From a virus: a DNA stretch of 31,125 nt. This document shows positions 22,486-28,211 of this stretch, piece after piece (the stretch's first letter is position 1; each line of letters starts with the position of its first letter). Made by a program: the position numbers and the translations under genes. The notes under the pieces are model-generated. The model saw only the letters and a program-made list of their open reading frames with translations, made no database searches and was not told where the DNA came from. The stretch is taken from the IMG/VR virus record IMGVR_UViG_3300045010_000886, positions 1 to 31,125 of that record; one strand, given 5' to 3'.

Positions 22486-24093
22486 TCAGAACCGGCAGTA
22501 CGGACCGTCACACCACGAGTCGCATATATTTCCACAGGAATCACGGCTTACGTAGTAATAACAATTCGGGTCTCCTCCGCACCCGCCGCCCAAATATTCC
22601 GATCCAGAGCATCCGCTGCAAACAGGTGGCTCTACCGGCGGCTCTACAGGCGGCTCTACCGGCGGCTCTACGGGCGGAGAGACAGGCGGCTCTACGGGCG
22701 GAGAGACAGGCGGCTCTACGGGCGGAGAGACAGGCGGCTCTACCGGTGGAGAAACAGGCGGAGAGACAGGCGGCTCTACCGGTGGAGAAACGGGCGGAGA
22801 GACAGGCGGAGAAACGGGCGGAGAGACAGGCGGCTCTACGGGCGGAGAGACAGGCGGAGAAACAGGGACACAATTTCCGTTACAGCTTTCGAAATTGTTA
22901 AAATTTGAGCATCCGCATTTGCTGTATTCCGTCCATGTTGAACCACACGGATAGCAATAATTATCTACACCTGCAGCCCCCGATCCGTTCGGGCCATAGT
23001 TGTGGGTTGTTACTCGTGTCCACACGCCATCGCCACCACTCGGCGGAGCACCACAATTAAAACTAGACGCGCAGGATCCGGGTGGACACAGATGAGCACA
23101 TCCTGAACCGGTCGACGGATTGTAAATTGTTTGGAGTCCGAAATAACCACAACCGTCCGTACATGCGGCATAACCACCGAAAACACAAGACGTGTTGGCG
23201 CATGGATCAACCACTGGGCAGCCAGTGCAGGATCCTGCTATGAAACAAAAATATGATGGGCACCCAGATTTGTCATACGCAATATAGGAAAGTTGAGCAC
23301 ATTCAGGGCATATTCCCCCCAAAGAGCCTCCTGGCGCAGTACGTACGTTGGCCGAATACCCTGCAGTTGTTGGCGCATCGGAACAACTTGTTGCGCACAC
23401 TATTGGCGGCTCTACGGGCGGAGAGACAGGCGGCTCTACGGGTCCGCCGCCGCCGCCGCCGCCTCCGCCGCCGCCGCCGCCTCCGCCAACTGGGGCAGAG
23501 TAACCACAGCAACCATCTCTTAGTTCCCCAAAGTAGCCACCCTCATATCCACCTGCGCCAAGGCCACAACCTACGCAATAGTACATGTAGGAGTATTGGC
23601 CGTCACATGTAAATCCGATTGGGTCATATTGTGCTCCACCCGGACCATAAGGGCTTCCGGGAGCACAACTTGTGCCTGTCGCCCTGCTGCAATACTGCTG
23701 CGCCGTTGCATTGTTTGCCGGGGAGCCAGGAGGTGGACATGGCGGAGGAGAGACGGGCGGAGAGACGGGCGGAGAGACGGGCGCAAAAGGTACTACTGAA
23801 TTGGTTGTGGCCAAATCGGAAACAACTCCGTATGGAGTAACTACTAGAACTGAAAATACATACGCAATTCCGTTTGACAAACCGGTGAAGTTATACGCAA
23901 GAGTGTTCGTACTTTGAGATAGTGAGCCAACGGTGATGTAATACTGGACTGCGCCGGATTTTCCAGGCCACGAAAGACCACTAGCGTTGATTGTCGCTTG
24001 GGCATTTCCAGCTGAAGCAGAAAGACCGCTTGGAGTGCTCGGTTTTTTGCCTTGGCTAGATGCCGTCCCCGGGGAAATACGGCCGTAGATCAT
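22486..24093 (-). CDS. FN3 / poly-Gly / Cys-rich / (S/E)PPV-repeat surface protein
   Basis: A 535-aa protein coupled to the upstream fibre gene by a TAATG overlap. Order: residues ~19-103 fibronectin type III-like (PSGLSAS...QYYITVGS...YNFTGLSNGIAYVFSV); ~104-125 Pro-rich (VSPPV); a Cys-rich part; 15 consecutive Gly (203-217); PVEPPVSPPVEPP; a second Cys-rich region (~231-410) with many C-x-C and C-x2-C patterns; 20 units of SPPV or EPPV (412-491); a final Cys-rich end (492-535). No signal peptide. It looks like a fibre extension or decoration, stabilised by disulfides and a polyproline stalk. The repeats resemble hydroxyproline-rich glycoprotein motifs. No known family for the whole. Confidence 0.8.
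   Translation of the reverse strand: MIYGRISPGTASSQGKKPSTPSGLSASAGNAQATINASGLSWPGKSGAVQYYITVGSLSQSTNTLAYNFTGLSNGIAYVFSVLVVTPYGVVSDLATTNSVVPFAPVSPPVSPPVSPPPCPPPGSPANNATAQQYCSRATGTSCAPGSPYGPGGAQYDPIGFTCDGQYSYMYYCVGCGLGAGGYEGGYFGELRDGCCGYSAPVGGGGGGGGGGGGGGGPVEPPVSPPVEPPIVCATSCSDAPTTAGYSANVRTAPGGSLGGICPECAQLSYIAYDKSGCPSYFCFIAGSCTGCPVVDPCANTSCVFGGYAACTDGCGYFGLQTIYNPSTGSGCAHLCPPGSCASSFNCGAPPSGGDGVWTRVTTHNYGPNGSGAAGVDNYCYPCGSTWTEYSKCGCSNFNNFESCNGNCVPVSPPVSPPVEPPVSPPVSPPVSPPVSPPVEPPVSPPVSPPVEPPVSPPVEPPVSPPVEPPVSPPVEPPVEPPVEPPVEPPVCSGCSGSEYLGGGCGGDPNCYYYVSRDSCGNICDSWCDGPYCRF
22621..22860 (-). repeat. 12-nt tandem repeat coding for 20 SPPV/EPPV units
   Basis: Twenty uninterrupted 12-nt units encode the tetrapeptides SPPV and EPPV within the gene at 22486-24093. 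The two unit types differ in the first codon (Ser versus Glu) and are mixed; the last four units are all EPPV. Such near-identical units can expand or contract by slippage. Shorter patches of the same units occur near 23405-23440 and 23747-23785 in the same gene. Confidence 0.9.
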
Positions 24094-24941
24094 TACGTAG
24101 CACTCAGGTCACCGAACAAATACCACTCTTCGTTCGCTCTTTTTACGAGGGTTGCAGAAGAATTTTGTGCGCGAAGGTACGAACCCGGTGTCGCCCTGAG
24201 GTTTGTTGTGGCCGGCGTTGCGGCGACGACCTGAGTCTTGCCTGTGCCCATTTGTACGACCGTTATTTGTGTTCCAATGGGAAACCCCACTGAACCGGCA
24301 CCCGTAAACGGCGGAATCGTTACAGTGTTTTGCTCAGAAAGGTTCATCTCGATGATTCTGTTTTTGTCGGTGAGCACCAAAGAATAGTTTGCCGTTTTGG
24401 TGTCAATTGCAACATCGGCCAGTTTTTGTGGCGTTACAGCATTGTCGGCAATTTTCACGGTGGAAATCGCTAGGTCTTGCAGTTTTTCGGTTGTCACGGC
24501 AGAGGTAGCAAGTTTTTGAGTTGAGACAGCGAGGTCGCTAATTTCCGCTTCAGTTATTTGTGCAGAGTTGACCGCCAGAACCCATGCATTATTTGTTCTT
24601 TTCATGATTGTTCCAGTAGACCACTGAGTCAACAATGACAAAAAGTTGCCTTCTGCATTGATGGTGACACCGGATGCCCCAACAAGCGTGACTGTGCTTG
24701 TTCCGCCGTTGAGCATCAAAATTTCCGTTCCATCCACAAAAACCACTTGTGAATCGTTCGGAATGGTGACCGTCACAGGATTGGAGGCGGTGAATATAAC
24801 TAATTTTCCGCGATCGGCCTGGCTAAGAGTGTAAGCGGTGCCGGAAACTGTCGATATTGGTTTTGTATAAACACTGCTTTGTAAAGTGTTCATTTGCGAC
24901 GAAGTCAGAATTGAATTCGCGATAAACGTCTGATAGCTCAT
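24093..24941 (-). CDS. Fibre-like protein with leucine-repeat stalk (282 aa)
   Basis: GGAG lies 6 nt before the ATG. The protein has two similar beta domains, one near the N-terminus (YTLSQADRGKLVIFTASNPV) and one C-terminal (YSLVLTDKNRIIEMNLSEQNT, then GTQITVVQMGTGKTQVVAA and ANEEWYLFGDL). They flank a stalk of about 11-residue repeats, S-x-LA-(V/I)ST-x-KLA (residues ~130-180). Such repeats form trimeric shafts in phage fibres. It is encoded on the minus strand, opposite to the main fibre cluster, and is translationally coupled to the proline-repeat protein, which suggests a joint appendage. Confidence 0.8.
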   Translation of the reverse strand: MSYQTFIANSILTSSQMNTLQSSVYTKPISTVSGTAYTLSQADRGKLVIFTASNPVTVTIPNDSQVVFVDGTEILMLNGGTSTVTLVGASGVTINAEGNFLSLLTQWSTGTIMKRTNNAWVLAVNSAQITEAEISDLAVSTQKLATSAVTTEKLQDLAISTVKIADNAVTPQKLADVAIDTKTANYSLVLTDKNRIIEMNLSEQNTVTIPPFTGAGSVGFPIGTQITVVQMGTGKTQVVAATPATTNLRATPGSYLRAQNSSATLVKRANEEWYLFGDLSAT

Positions 24942-24993
24942 TTGGACTCCAATTGTTCAGCACGCGAGCAAAACGGGGATATTGCCTACACCA

Positions 24994-25002
24994 ATTCTAA
25001 CA
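24994..25002 (-). promoter_or_regulatory. Extended -10 candidate for the leftward operon
   Basis: On the minus strand the sequence reads TGT-TAGAAT, an extended -10 (TGn) with a five-of-six match to TATAAT. The predicted start would be about 46 nt upstream of the ATG at 24941. No good -35 box is present, as is common with extended -10 promoters. The inverted repeat at 25013-25024 falls in the -35 area. Confidence 0.4.
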
Positions 25003-25012
25003 CTGGCCGGAT

Positions 25013-25024
25013 TTCCTACAGGAA
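25013..25024. repeat. Inverted repeat TTCCTACAGGAA, operator-like
   Basis: A perfect 5-2-5 inverted repeat just upstream of the leftward extended -10 candidate. Its position would let a bound protein affect that promoter. Short enough that chance is possible. Confidence 0.35.
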
Positions 25025-25149
25025 GACACTTTTAGCCGTTAGTTAATTTATGGGCTGATATTGTTTGGCTATTCGGGAGGATATTTTGCCGAAGAGGCGC
25101 GTATATTGATATTTGCAGCACCCATTGTGTTGTAAACTTTATGTTGGTT

Positions 25150-25166
25150 GGTCAAAGTTTTTGACC
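25150..25166. repeat. Inverted repeat GGTCAAA-GTT-TTTGACC, operator-like
   Basis: A perfect 7-3-7 inverted repeat about 170 nt before the endolysin start. The spacer is too short for a good hairpin, so a dimeric regulator site fits better. TTGACC within the right arm could also act as a -35, but no convincing -10 follows. Confidence 0.45.
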
Positions 25167-25198
25167 GCTGTACATAACGTAGATGGGCCTGTCAACTT

Positions 25199-25333
25199 AT
25201 GGAAAATCAACCTCGAAAAGTTTCTTCGCTACCCAAACGGGAAAAGAAGAACTGGCGTGATCTAAACCAAGGGCGGCCGGTTTTCCCAGCGGCTATGTAC
25301 ACAGGACTACTCCCCTGCTGCAGAGGAAAATAA
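25199..25333 (+). CDS. Possible 44-aa leader peptide before the endolysin
   Basis: An open frame starting MENQPRKVSSLPKREKKNW, basic in its first half and ending GLLPCCRGK. Its stop is 3 nt before the endolysin ATG, and its last codons (AGAGGAAAA) contain the endolysin's ribosome site, so it could couple translation. No Shine-Dalgarno site precedes its own ATG, which keeps confidence low. Confidence 0.3.
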   Translation: MENQPRKVSSLPKREKKNWRDLNQGRPVFPAAMYTGLLPCCRGK

Positions 25334-25336
25334 GAC

Positions 25337-26161
25337 ATGAGCAAAGTCGCCTGGGACTACATCAAGCCAGTCACACAACCCAAAGACCTCAAAGGAGTTG
25401 CGCCAGGGAAGCTCTCAGACGGCCTCCTCCGACCAGTCAAAGGCGGCGGAAAAATGCACTGGATCGCCGCCTGCGCATGGGACGCAATGGTCGAAAAAGC
25501 CAAGGCTGACGGCATCGAACTCAAGCCAGTCAGCGCCGGAGACACGTACAGGACTTACGAATCGCAACTGGCAGCGTTCAAACAGCGCTACACGAGAGAG
25601 CCGAACGGAAATTCGACAAGAACGTTCGAAGGCAAAAAGTGGTACAAGAAAGATCCAAAACTCGCAAGCCTTGCGGCGCCGGGCACCTCGCAGCACAATA
25701 CCGGGTTGGCCGTTGATGTTCATACAGCAGGAGAACCAAAGCGTCTGAATTGGTTGATTGCAAACGTTAAGGATTTTGGGTTTTCATGGGAAGTGGTTCC
25801 AGAAGAACCATGGCATCTGAGATATTGCGATGGTGATAATCCACCTCCTGCAGTGAGGGCGTACATGGAAAAAAACGGTGTAACTGCTCCGGTGGCAGGG
25901 GCACCATCTGCTTCTGCCCCTGCTGCTGGTTCTTCTGAAGCCAAGGATGACGGCGGAGACCTTGATCCGGGTGACAGCGGTCCGCGTGTAACCAAGTTGC
26001 AGGAAGAACTCGCTGAACGCGGATTTTACAATTGCTCCTTTGACGGTCAGTTCGGACCCAAGACCGAAGCGGCGGTCATCGCTTTCAAGAAGTCAAAGGG
26101 ATACGGCGATGGGCCGAAGGCCGGCAAGCGCGTTCTTCATGATTTGGGGATCGGGTTATGA
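25337..26161 (+). CDS. Endolysin: M15 (VanY-like) peptidase with C-terminal peptidoglycan-binding domain
   Basis: A 274-aa protein with AGAGGAAAA just upstream. The N-terminal peptidase (residues ~20-170) shows the M15 signature: YRTYESQ (R72), TSQHNTGLAVDV with zinc ligands H120 and D127, and EEPWHLRY with catalytic E157 and ligand H160. After an Ala/Pro/Ser linker (183-203) comes a PG_binding_1 domain: DPGDSGPRVTKLQEELAERG, FDGQFGPKTEAAVIAFKKSKG. It cleaves peptide cross-bridges or stems in the host wall. No signal peptide, so it depends on a holin. It heads a coupled cassette with three small membrane proteins. Confidence 0.92.
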   Translation: MSKVAWDYIKPVTQPKDLKGVAPGKLSDGLLRPVKGGGKMHWIAACAWDAMVEKAKADGIELKPVSAGDTYRTYESQLAAFKQRYTREPNGNSTRTFEGKKWYKKDPKLASLAAPGTSQHNTGLAVDVHTAGEPKRLNWLIANVKDFGFSWEVVPEEPWHLRYCDGDNPPPAVRAYMEKNGVTAPVAGAPSASAPAAGSSEAKDDGGDLDPGDSGPRVTKLQEELAERGFYNCSFDGQFGPKTEAAVIAFKKSKGYGDGPKAGKRVLHDLGIGL

Positions 26162-26382
26162 GAGAGCGCACGATGTTCGTTCTGTCAATCGGCGTTATGG
26201 CGGCGATTCTGGTCGCGATAGTCGGGGATTACATCGTCGCCGCGATTGAGACGCAGACCACCGGCGAGGCGGTCGAGGTTTCCTCCGATGTGATGACATT
26301 GGTTCAGACAGCTCTTGGTGGTGTTATCGGAATCTTGGGTGGCTACTTCGGAGCTAAAGCATCAAATAAGGATGAGGAGTGA
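26158..26382 (+). CDS. Holin-like membrane protein, lysis cassette
   Basis: A 74-aa protein coupled to the endolysin by ATGA. Two hydrophobic helices are visible: FVLSIGVMAAILVAIVGDYIVAA and LVQTALGGVIGILGGYFGA, with a charged tail (KASNKDEE). This is a typical class II holin layout. With the r1t-type holin at 6842 it would be a second pore candidate; one of them may act as an antiholin. Confidence 0.75.
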   Translation: MRERTMFVLSIGVMAAILVAIVGDYIVAAIETQTTGEAVEVSSDVMTLVQTALGGVIGILGGYFGAKASNKDEE

Positions 26383-26383
26383 C

Positions 26384-26707
26384 ATGGGCGACGGCCAAAT
26401 TATTGCGATCATCGGTGGTGTATTCAGTATCATCGTGGTGCTTGTTCAAGGCGTCACGATGTGGTTGGTGGACAAGGGAAACAAAGACAACGCCCGCGAT
26501 CACGGAATTGTTCAATCAAAACTTGACGGCCTCAATTCAAAAATACAAGACATAAAAATTGACGTTGTTGACATTAAATCCGACGTGAAACACCTTGACA
26601 CGTGCATTGACAAACTGAGAGAAGATTTCGATGGACATCTCAATGGGCCTCATCATCGAGCAGCTGGCAAGACTAGAAAATCTTCAAAGAGTAAGACCGG
26701 CGTATGA
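26384..26707 (+). CDS. Membrane-anchored coiled-coil protein, XhlA-like
   Basis: I use ATG 26384, 1 nt after the previous stop, with GAGGAG upstream; a more distant in-frame ATG at 26315 lies inside the preceding gene. The 107-aa protein has one N-terminal membrane helix (IIAIIGGVFSIIVVLVQGVTMWLV), then a long helix with a repeating hydrophobic pattern (KLDGLNSKIQDIKIDVVDIK), and a basic end. This resembles XhlA-type lysis helpers with reversed topology (helix first). It probably modulates holin or endolysin timing. Confidence 0.7.
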   Translation: MGDGQIIAIIGGVFSIIVVLVQGVTMWLVDKGNKDNARDHGIVQSKLDGLNSKIQDIKIDVVDIKSDVKHLDTCIDKLREDFDGHLNGPHHRAAGKTRKSSKSKTGV

Positions 26708-27018
26708 TCGTGATGAAAAACGTAATTTTGCGAATCGTCGCCGTATTCACGATGAACGCGCTTGGCGTCATTGGGGCCGGCGCAATAGCGGGGATTCCAC
26801 TGTGGAAGGCTGCGCTCATGGCTGGAATCGGCGGAGTTGCCACAGTTGTTGAAGGTCTTGCAAGGGCTTTCGTTTCCGATGGGAATCTCTCAAGCGACGA
26901 GATCAACACGGTGTTTGCTACCGCGGAGATCGAGGCGAATAAATCCGGATATTCGGGGAGTACGTCTGCTCAGGCTGCGACGGTTACGCAAATTATCACC
27001 GAAAATAAGTCGGTCTGA
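26704..27018 (+). CDS. Holin-like membrane protein with acidic tail
   Basis: A 104-aa protein coupled to the upstream gene by ATGA. It has hydrophobic segments VILRIVAVFTMNALGVIGAGAIAG and WKAALMAGIGGVATVVEGLARAF, then a soluble tail with DGNLSSDEINTVFATAEIEA. The fold plan (two helices, then a polar domain) occurs in actinophage lysis proteins. It is the last gene of the cassette. Confidence 0.7.
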   Translation: MIVMKNVILRIVAVFTMNALGVIGAGAIAGIPLWKAALMAGIGGVATVVEGLARAFVSDGNLSSDEINTVFATAEIEANKSGYSGSTSAQAATVTQIITENKSV

Positions 27019-27032
27019 GGTAAGATATTGAT

Positions 27033-27045
27033 GGCGCGATGCGCC
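27033..27045. terminator. Short GC hairpin after the lysis cassette
   Basis: GGCGC-GAT-GCGCC, a perfect 5-3-5 hairpin 15 nt after the last lysis gene. No T-tract follows, so it is a weak terminator candidate; such T-poor hairpins occur in actinobacteria. Confidence 0.35.
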
Positions 27046-27057
27046 CAGGGTCGTGGT

Positions 27058-27074
27058 CTAAATTCTGAATTTAG
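27058..27074. repeat. 17-bp palindrome CTAAATTC-T-GAATTTAG
   Basis: A perfect 8-1-8 palindrome in the gap before the gene at 27095. The centre is too short for a hairpin loop, so a DNA-binding dimer site is more likely. Its sequence is unlike the palindrome at 27867-27880. Confidence 0.45.
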
Positions 27075-27094
27075 GCATGCGCTAAAGTGAACTT

Positions 27095-27415
27095 ATGACG
27101 ACGATGGTGTGGCATAACGATGGTCACTCCATTTCTTTGACCCTTGATAAAAGCGCCGTGATTATCTCCAGTGTGGAATGTCCGTTCGAGACCAACCCTG
27201 ATGCGGAATGCCAGATTGAAGGAAGTTGTGTCGTTGGCTGGTTTTTGGAACGTTATGGTCTTGAATGCAACGTCGGTGTCGTACCGGCGGCCGCAAAAAT
27301 GAAAATTGCCTGGACTTTGGTTGGCAACGCCAATCTGGGTATGGAGGGGTGCCAGGTTTGGACAATTCCCGTTGATGATGAGTTCTTTTCTGCTTGGCTT
27401 GCGTCTCAGGCTTAG
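27095..27415 (+). CDS. Unknown 106-aa protein of actinophage type
   Basis: No clear Shine-Dalgarno site precedes the ATG. The sequence mixes beta strands (HSISLTLDKSAVIISSVECPF) with a central cysteine pair (C45 and C51 region) and a C-terminal motif (WTLVGNANLGMEGCQVWTIPVDDEFFSAWL), where GCQVW-x-IP-x-DDEF recurs in small actinophage proteins of unknown role. Its stop overlaps the convergent regulator by 4 nt. Confidence 0.65.
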   Translation: MTTMVWHNDGHSISLTLDKSAVIISSVECPFETNPDAECQIEGSCVVGWFLERYGLECNVGVVPAAAKMKIAWTLVGNANLGMEGCQVWTIPVDDEFFSAWLASQA

Positions 27416-27819
27416 AACGGTTTTTCTTCTTTTTCCATTTTCAGGAACGGCGCAATATCGCGATGCTCGGCTATTTCTTTGGTGATCGGTAAGTAAACGT
27501 ATCTCCTGTTTACCTTTTCTCTTTTTACGAGTTTTGCGTCGATTAGCATTTTCAGAGACCGTGCCATGGCCTGTTCTGTTACGCCCAAATAGATAGCTAA
27601 CGCTCTGGCTGTGAAAGATCTGTCTTCGAGAATTGCATTCAATGCCTTGCCGGGTGCTGACAGCAGGTTTATCTGCTGGTCTTCGTCGTAACGGATCACT
27701 CCGCTACGGCCAAGAGTCCTGAGGATTTCCCGAGCGGTATCACCTTCTTCGGTGGTGTTGTTTATGGTGTCTCTGATCTGTTTTTCTATCAAGTCTTTGG
27801 AGGTGATTTTTTTGTTCAT
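27412..27819 (-). CDS. Winged-helix DNA-binding regulator
   Basis: I use ATG 27819, with AAGGA 6 nt upstream; the ATG at 27927 would add a Cys/His-rich stretch lacking its own site. The 135-aa product has a helix-turn-helix (FTARALAIYLGVTEQAMARSLKMLIDAKLV, residues ~69-98) and a wing (REKVNRRYVYLPI), which is an ArsR/MarR-like fold. The gene faces the next + strand gene, and a palindrome lies between them, so autoregulation is likely. It overlaps the convergent gene at 27415 by 4 nt. Confidence 0.8.
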   Translation of the reverse strand: MNKKITSKDLIEKQIRDTINNTTEEGDTAREILRTLGRSGVIRYDEDQQINLLSAPGKALNAILEDRSFTARALAIYLGVTEQAMARSLKMLIDAKLVKREKVNRRYVYLPITKEIAEHRDIAPFLKMEKEEKPF

Positions 27820-27837
27820 ACAGGTCCTTGTCGGAGC

Positions 27838-27866
27838 TTGACAACATATGCCACGATGCATACTGT
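27838..27866 (+). promoter_or_regulatory. Promoter candidate: TTGACA -35 with weak -10
   Basis: A perfect TTGACA (27838-27843) lies in the divergent gap, followed after 17 nt by TACTGT, a weak -10 (three of six). CATACT (15-nt spacing) is an alternative. The downstream palindrome would cover the transcription start. Confidence 0.4.
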
Positions 27867-27880
27867 TTCCCGCGTGGGAA
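27867..27880. promoter_or_regulatory. Operator-like palindrome TTCCC-GCGT-GGGAA
   Basis: A perfect 5-4-5 inverted repeat between the winged-helix gene and the divergent + strand gene, just downstream of the TTGACA/-10 candidate. The flanks TGT and ACA extend it with one base offset. The position fits a repressor site for the adjacent regulator. Confidence 0.5.
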
Positions 27881-27944
27881 TTACACCTATGGTATTCTCT
27901 ACCAGGGTGAACATGGTGGACCACCACTGCCCAGGGAGGACGAA

Positions 27945-28211
27945 ATGCTCAAAGATATTTTTTTGAAGCTGAAACAGGATGCCGGCGACATCAAGGGGGT
28001 TTGCATAGTCGGCAAAGTTTACAAAACAATGGATGAGGAAACAAGGGAAGCTTTCGTGGGCGTGTGCCGCAGTGCCGCTTTTACCACCGAAATCACCAAA
28101 GTCCTTCGAGCAGATGGCCACAATATTTCACGAGAAACCTTCAGTCGCCGCCGGTCGTGTTTCATGAATCAAAACCCAGATTGCTGCCTAAAAGAAGAAT
28201 GTCCCAAATGA
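27945..28211 (+). CDS. Small Cys-rich protein, possible DNA-binding
   Basis: I use ATG 27945, preceded by AGGGAGGACGAA; a TTG at 27828 in the same frame has no site and would cross the operator. The 88-aa product has a basic helical part (FTTEITKVLRADGHNISRETFSRRR) resembling a helix-turn-helix, and a C-terminus with cysteines (SCFMNQNPDCCLKEEC) that could bind zinc. It is first in an operon of four (to 30247) and coupled to the next gene by ATGA. Confidence 0.65.
   Translation: MLKDIFLKLKQDAGDIKGVCIVGKVYKTMDEETREAFVGVCRSAAFTTEITKVLRADGHNISRETFSRRRSCFMNQNPDCCLKEECPK

Larger units (their letters stand above)
24942..25336. other. Divergent intergenic region between fibre operon and lysis cassette
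   Basis: 395 nt between a leftward and a rightward operon, less coding-like and more A+T-rich than its surroundings. It contains two perfect inverted repeats (25013-25024 and 25150-25166), an extended -10 candidate for the leftward operon, and one small open frame (25199-25333). I find no clear sigma-70 -35/-10 pair for the rightward direction, so that promoter may be phage-specific or activator-dependent. Confidence 0.7.

Noticed and set aside
22541-22901. Repetitive DNA with short units that could suggest a CRISPR array
   Set aside because: Units are 12 nt, have no unique spacers and encode SPPV/EPPV in frame within a larger gene.
27828-27944. Extended N-terminus from TTG 27828 for the gene at 27945
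   Set aside because: It would cross the promoter and operator region and lacks a ribosome site, whereas ATG 27945 has AGGGAGG.
28064-28207. Earlier start for the metallophosphoesterase
   Set aside because: The extra residues are encoded by the overlapping upstream gene's DNA and read as basic, low-complexity sequence; ATGA coupling at 28208 is more likely.
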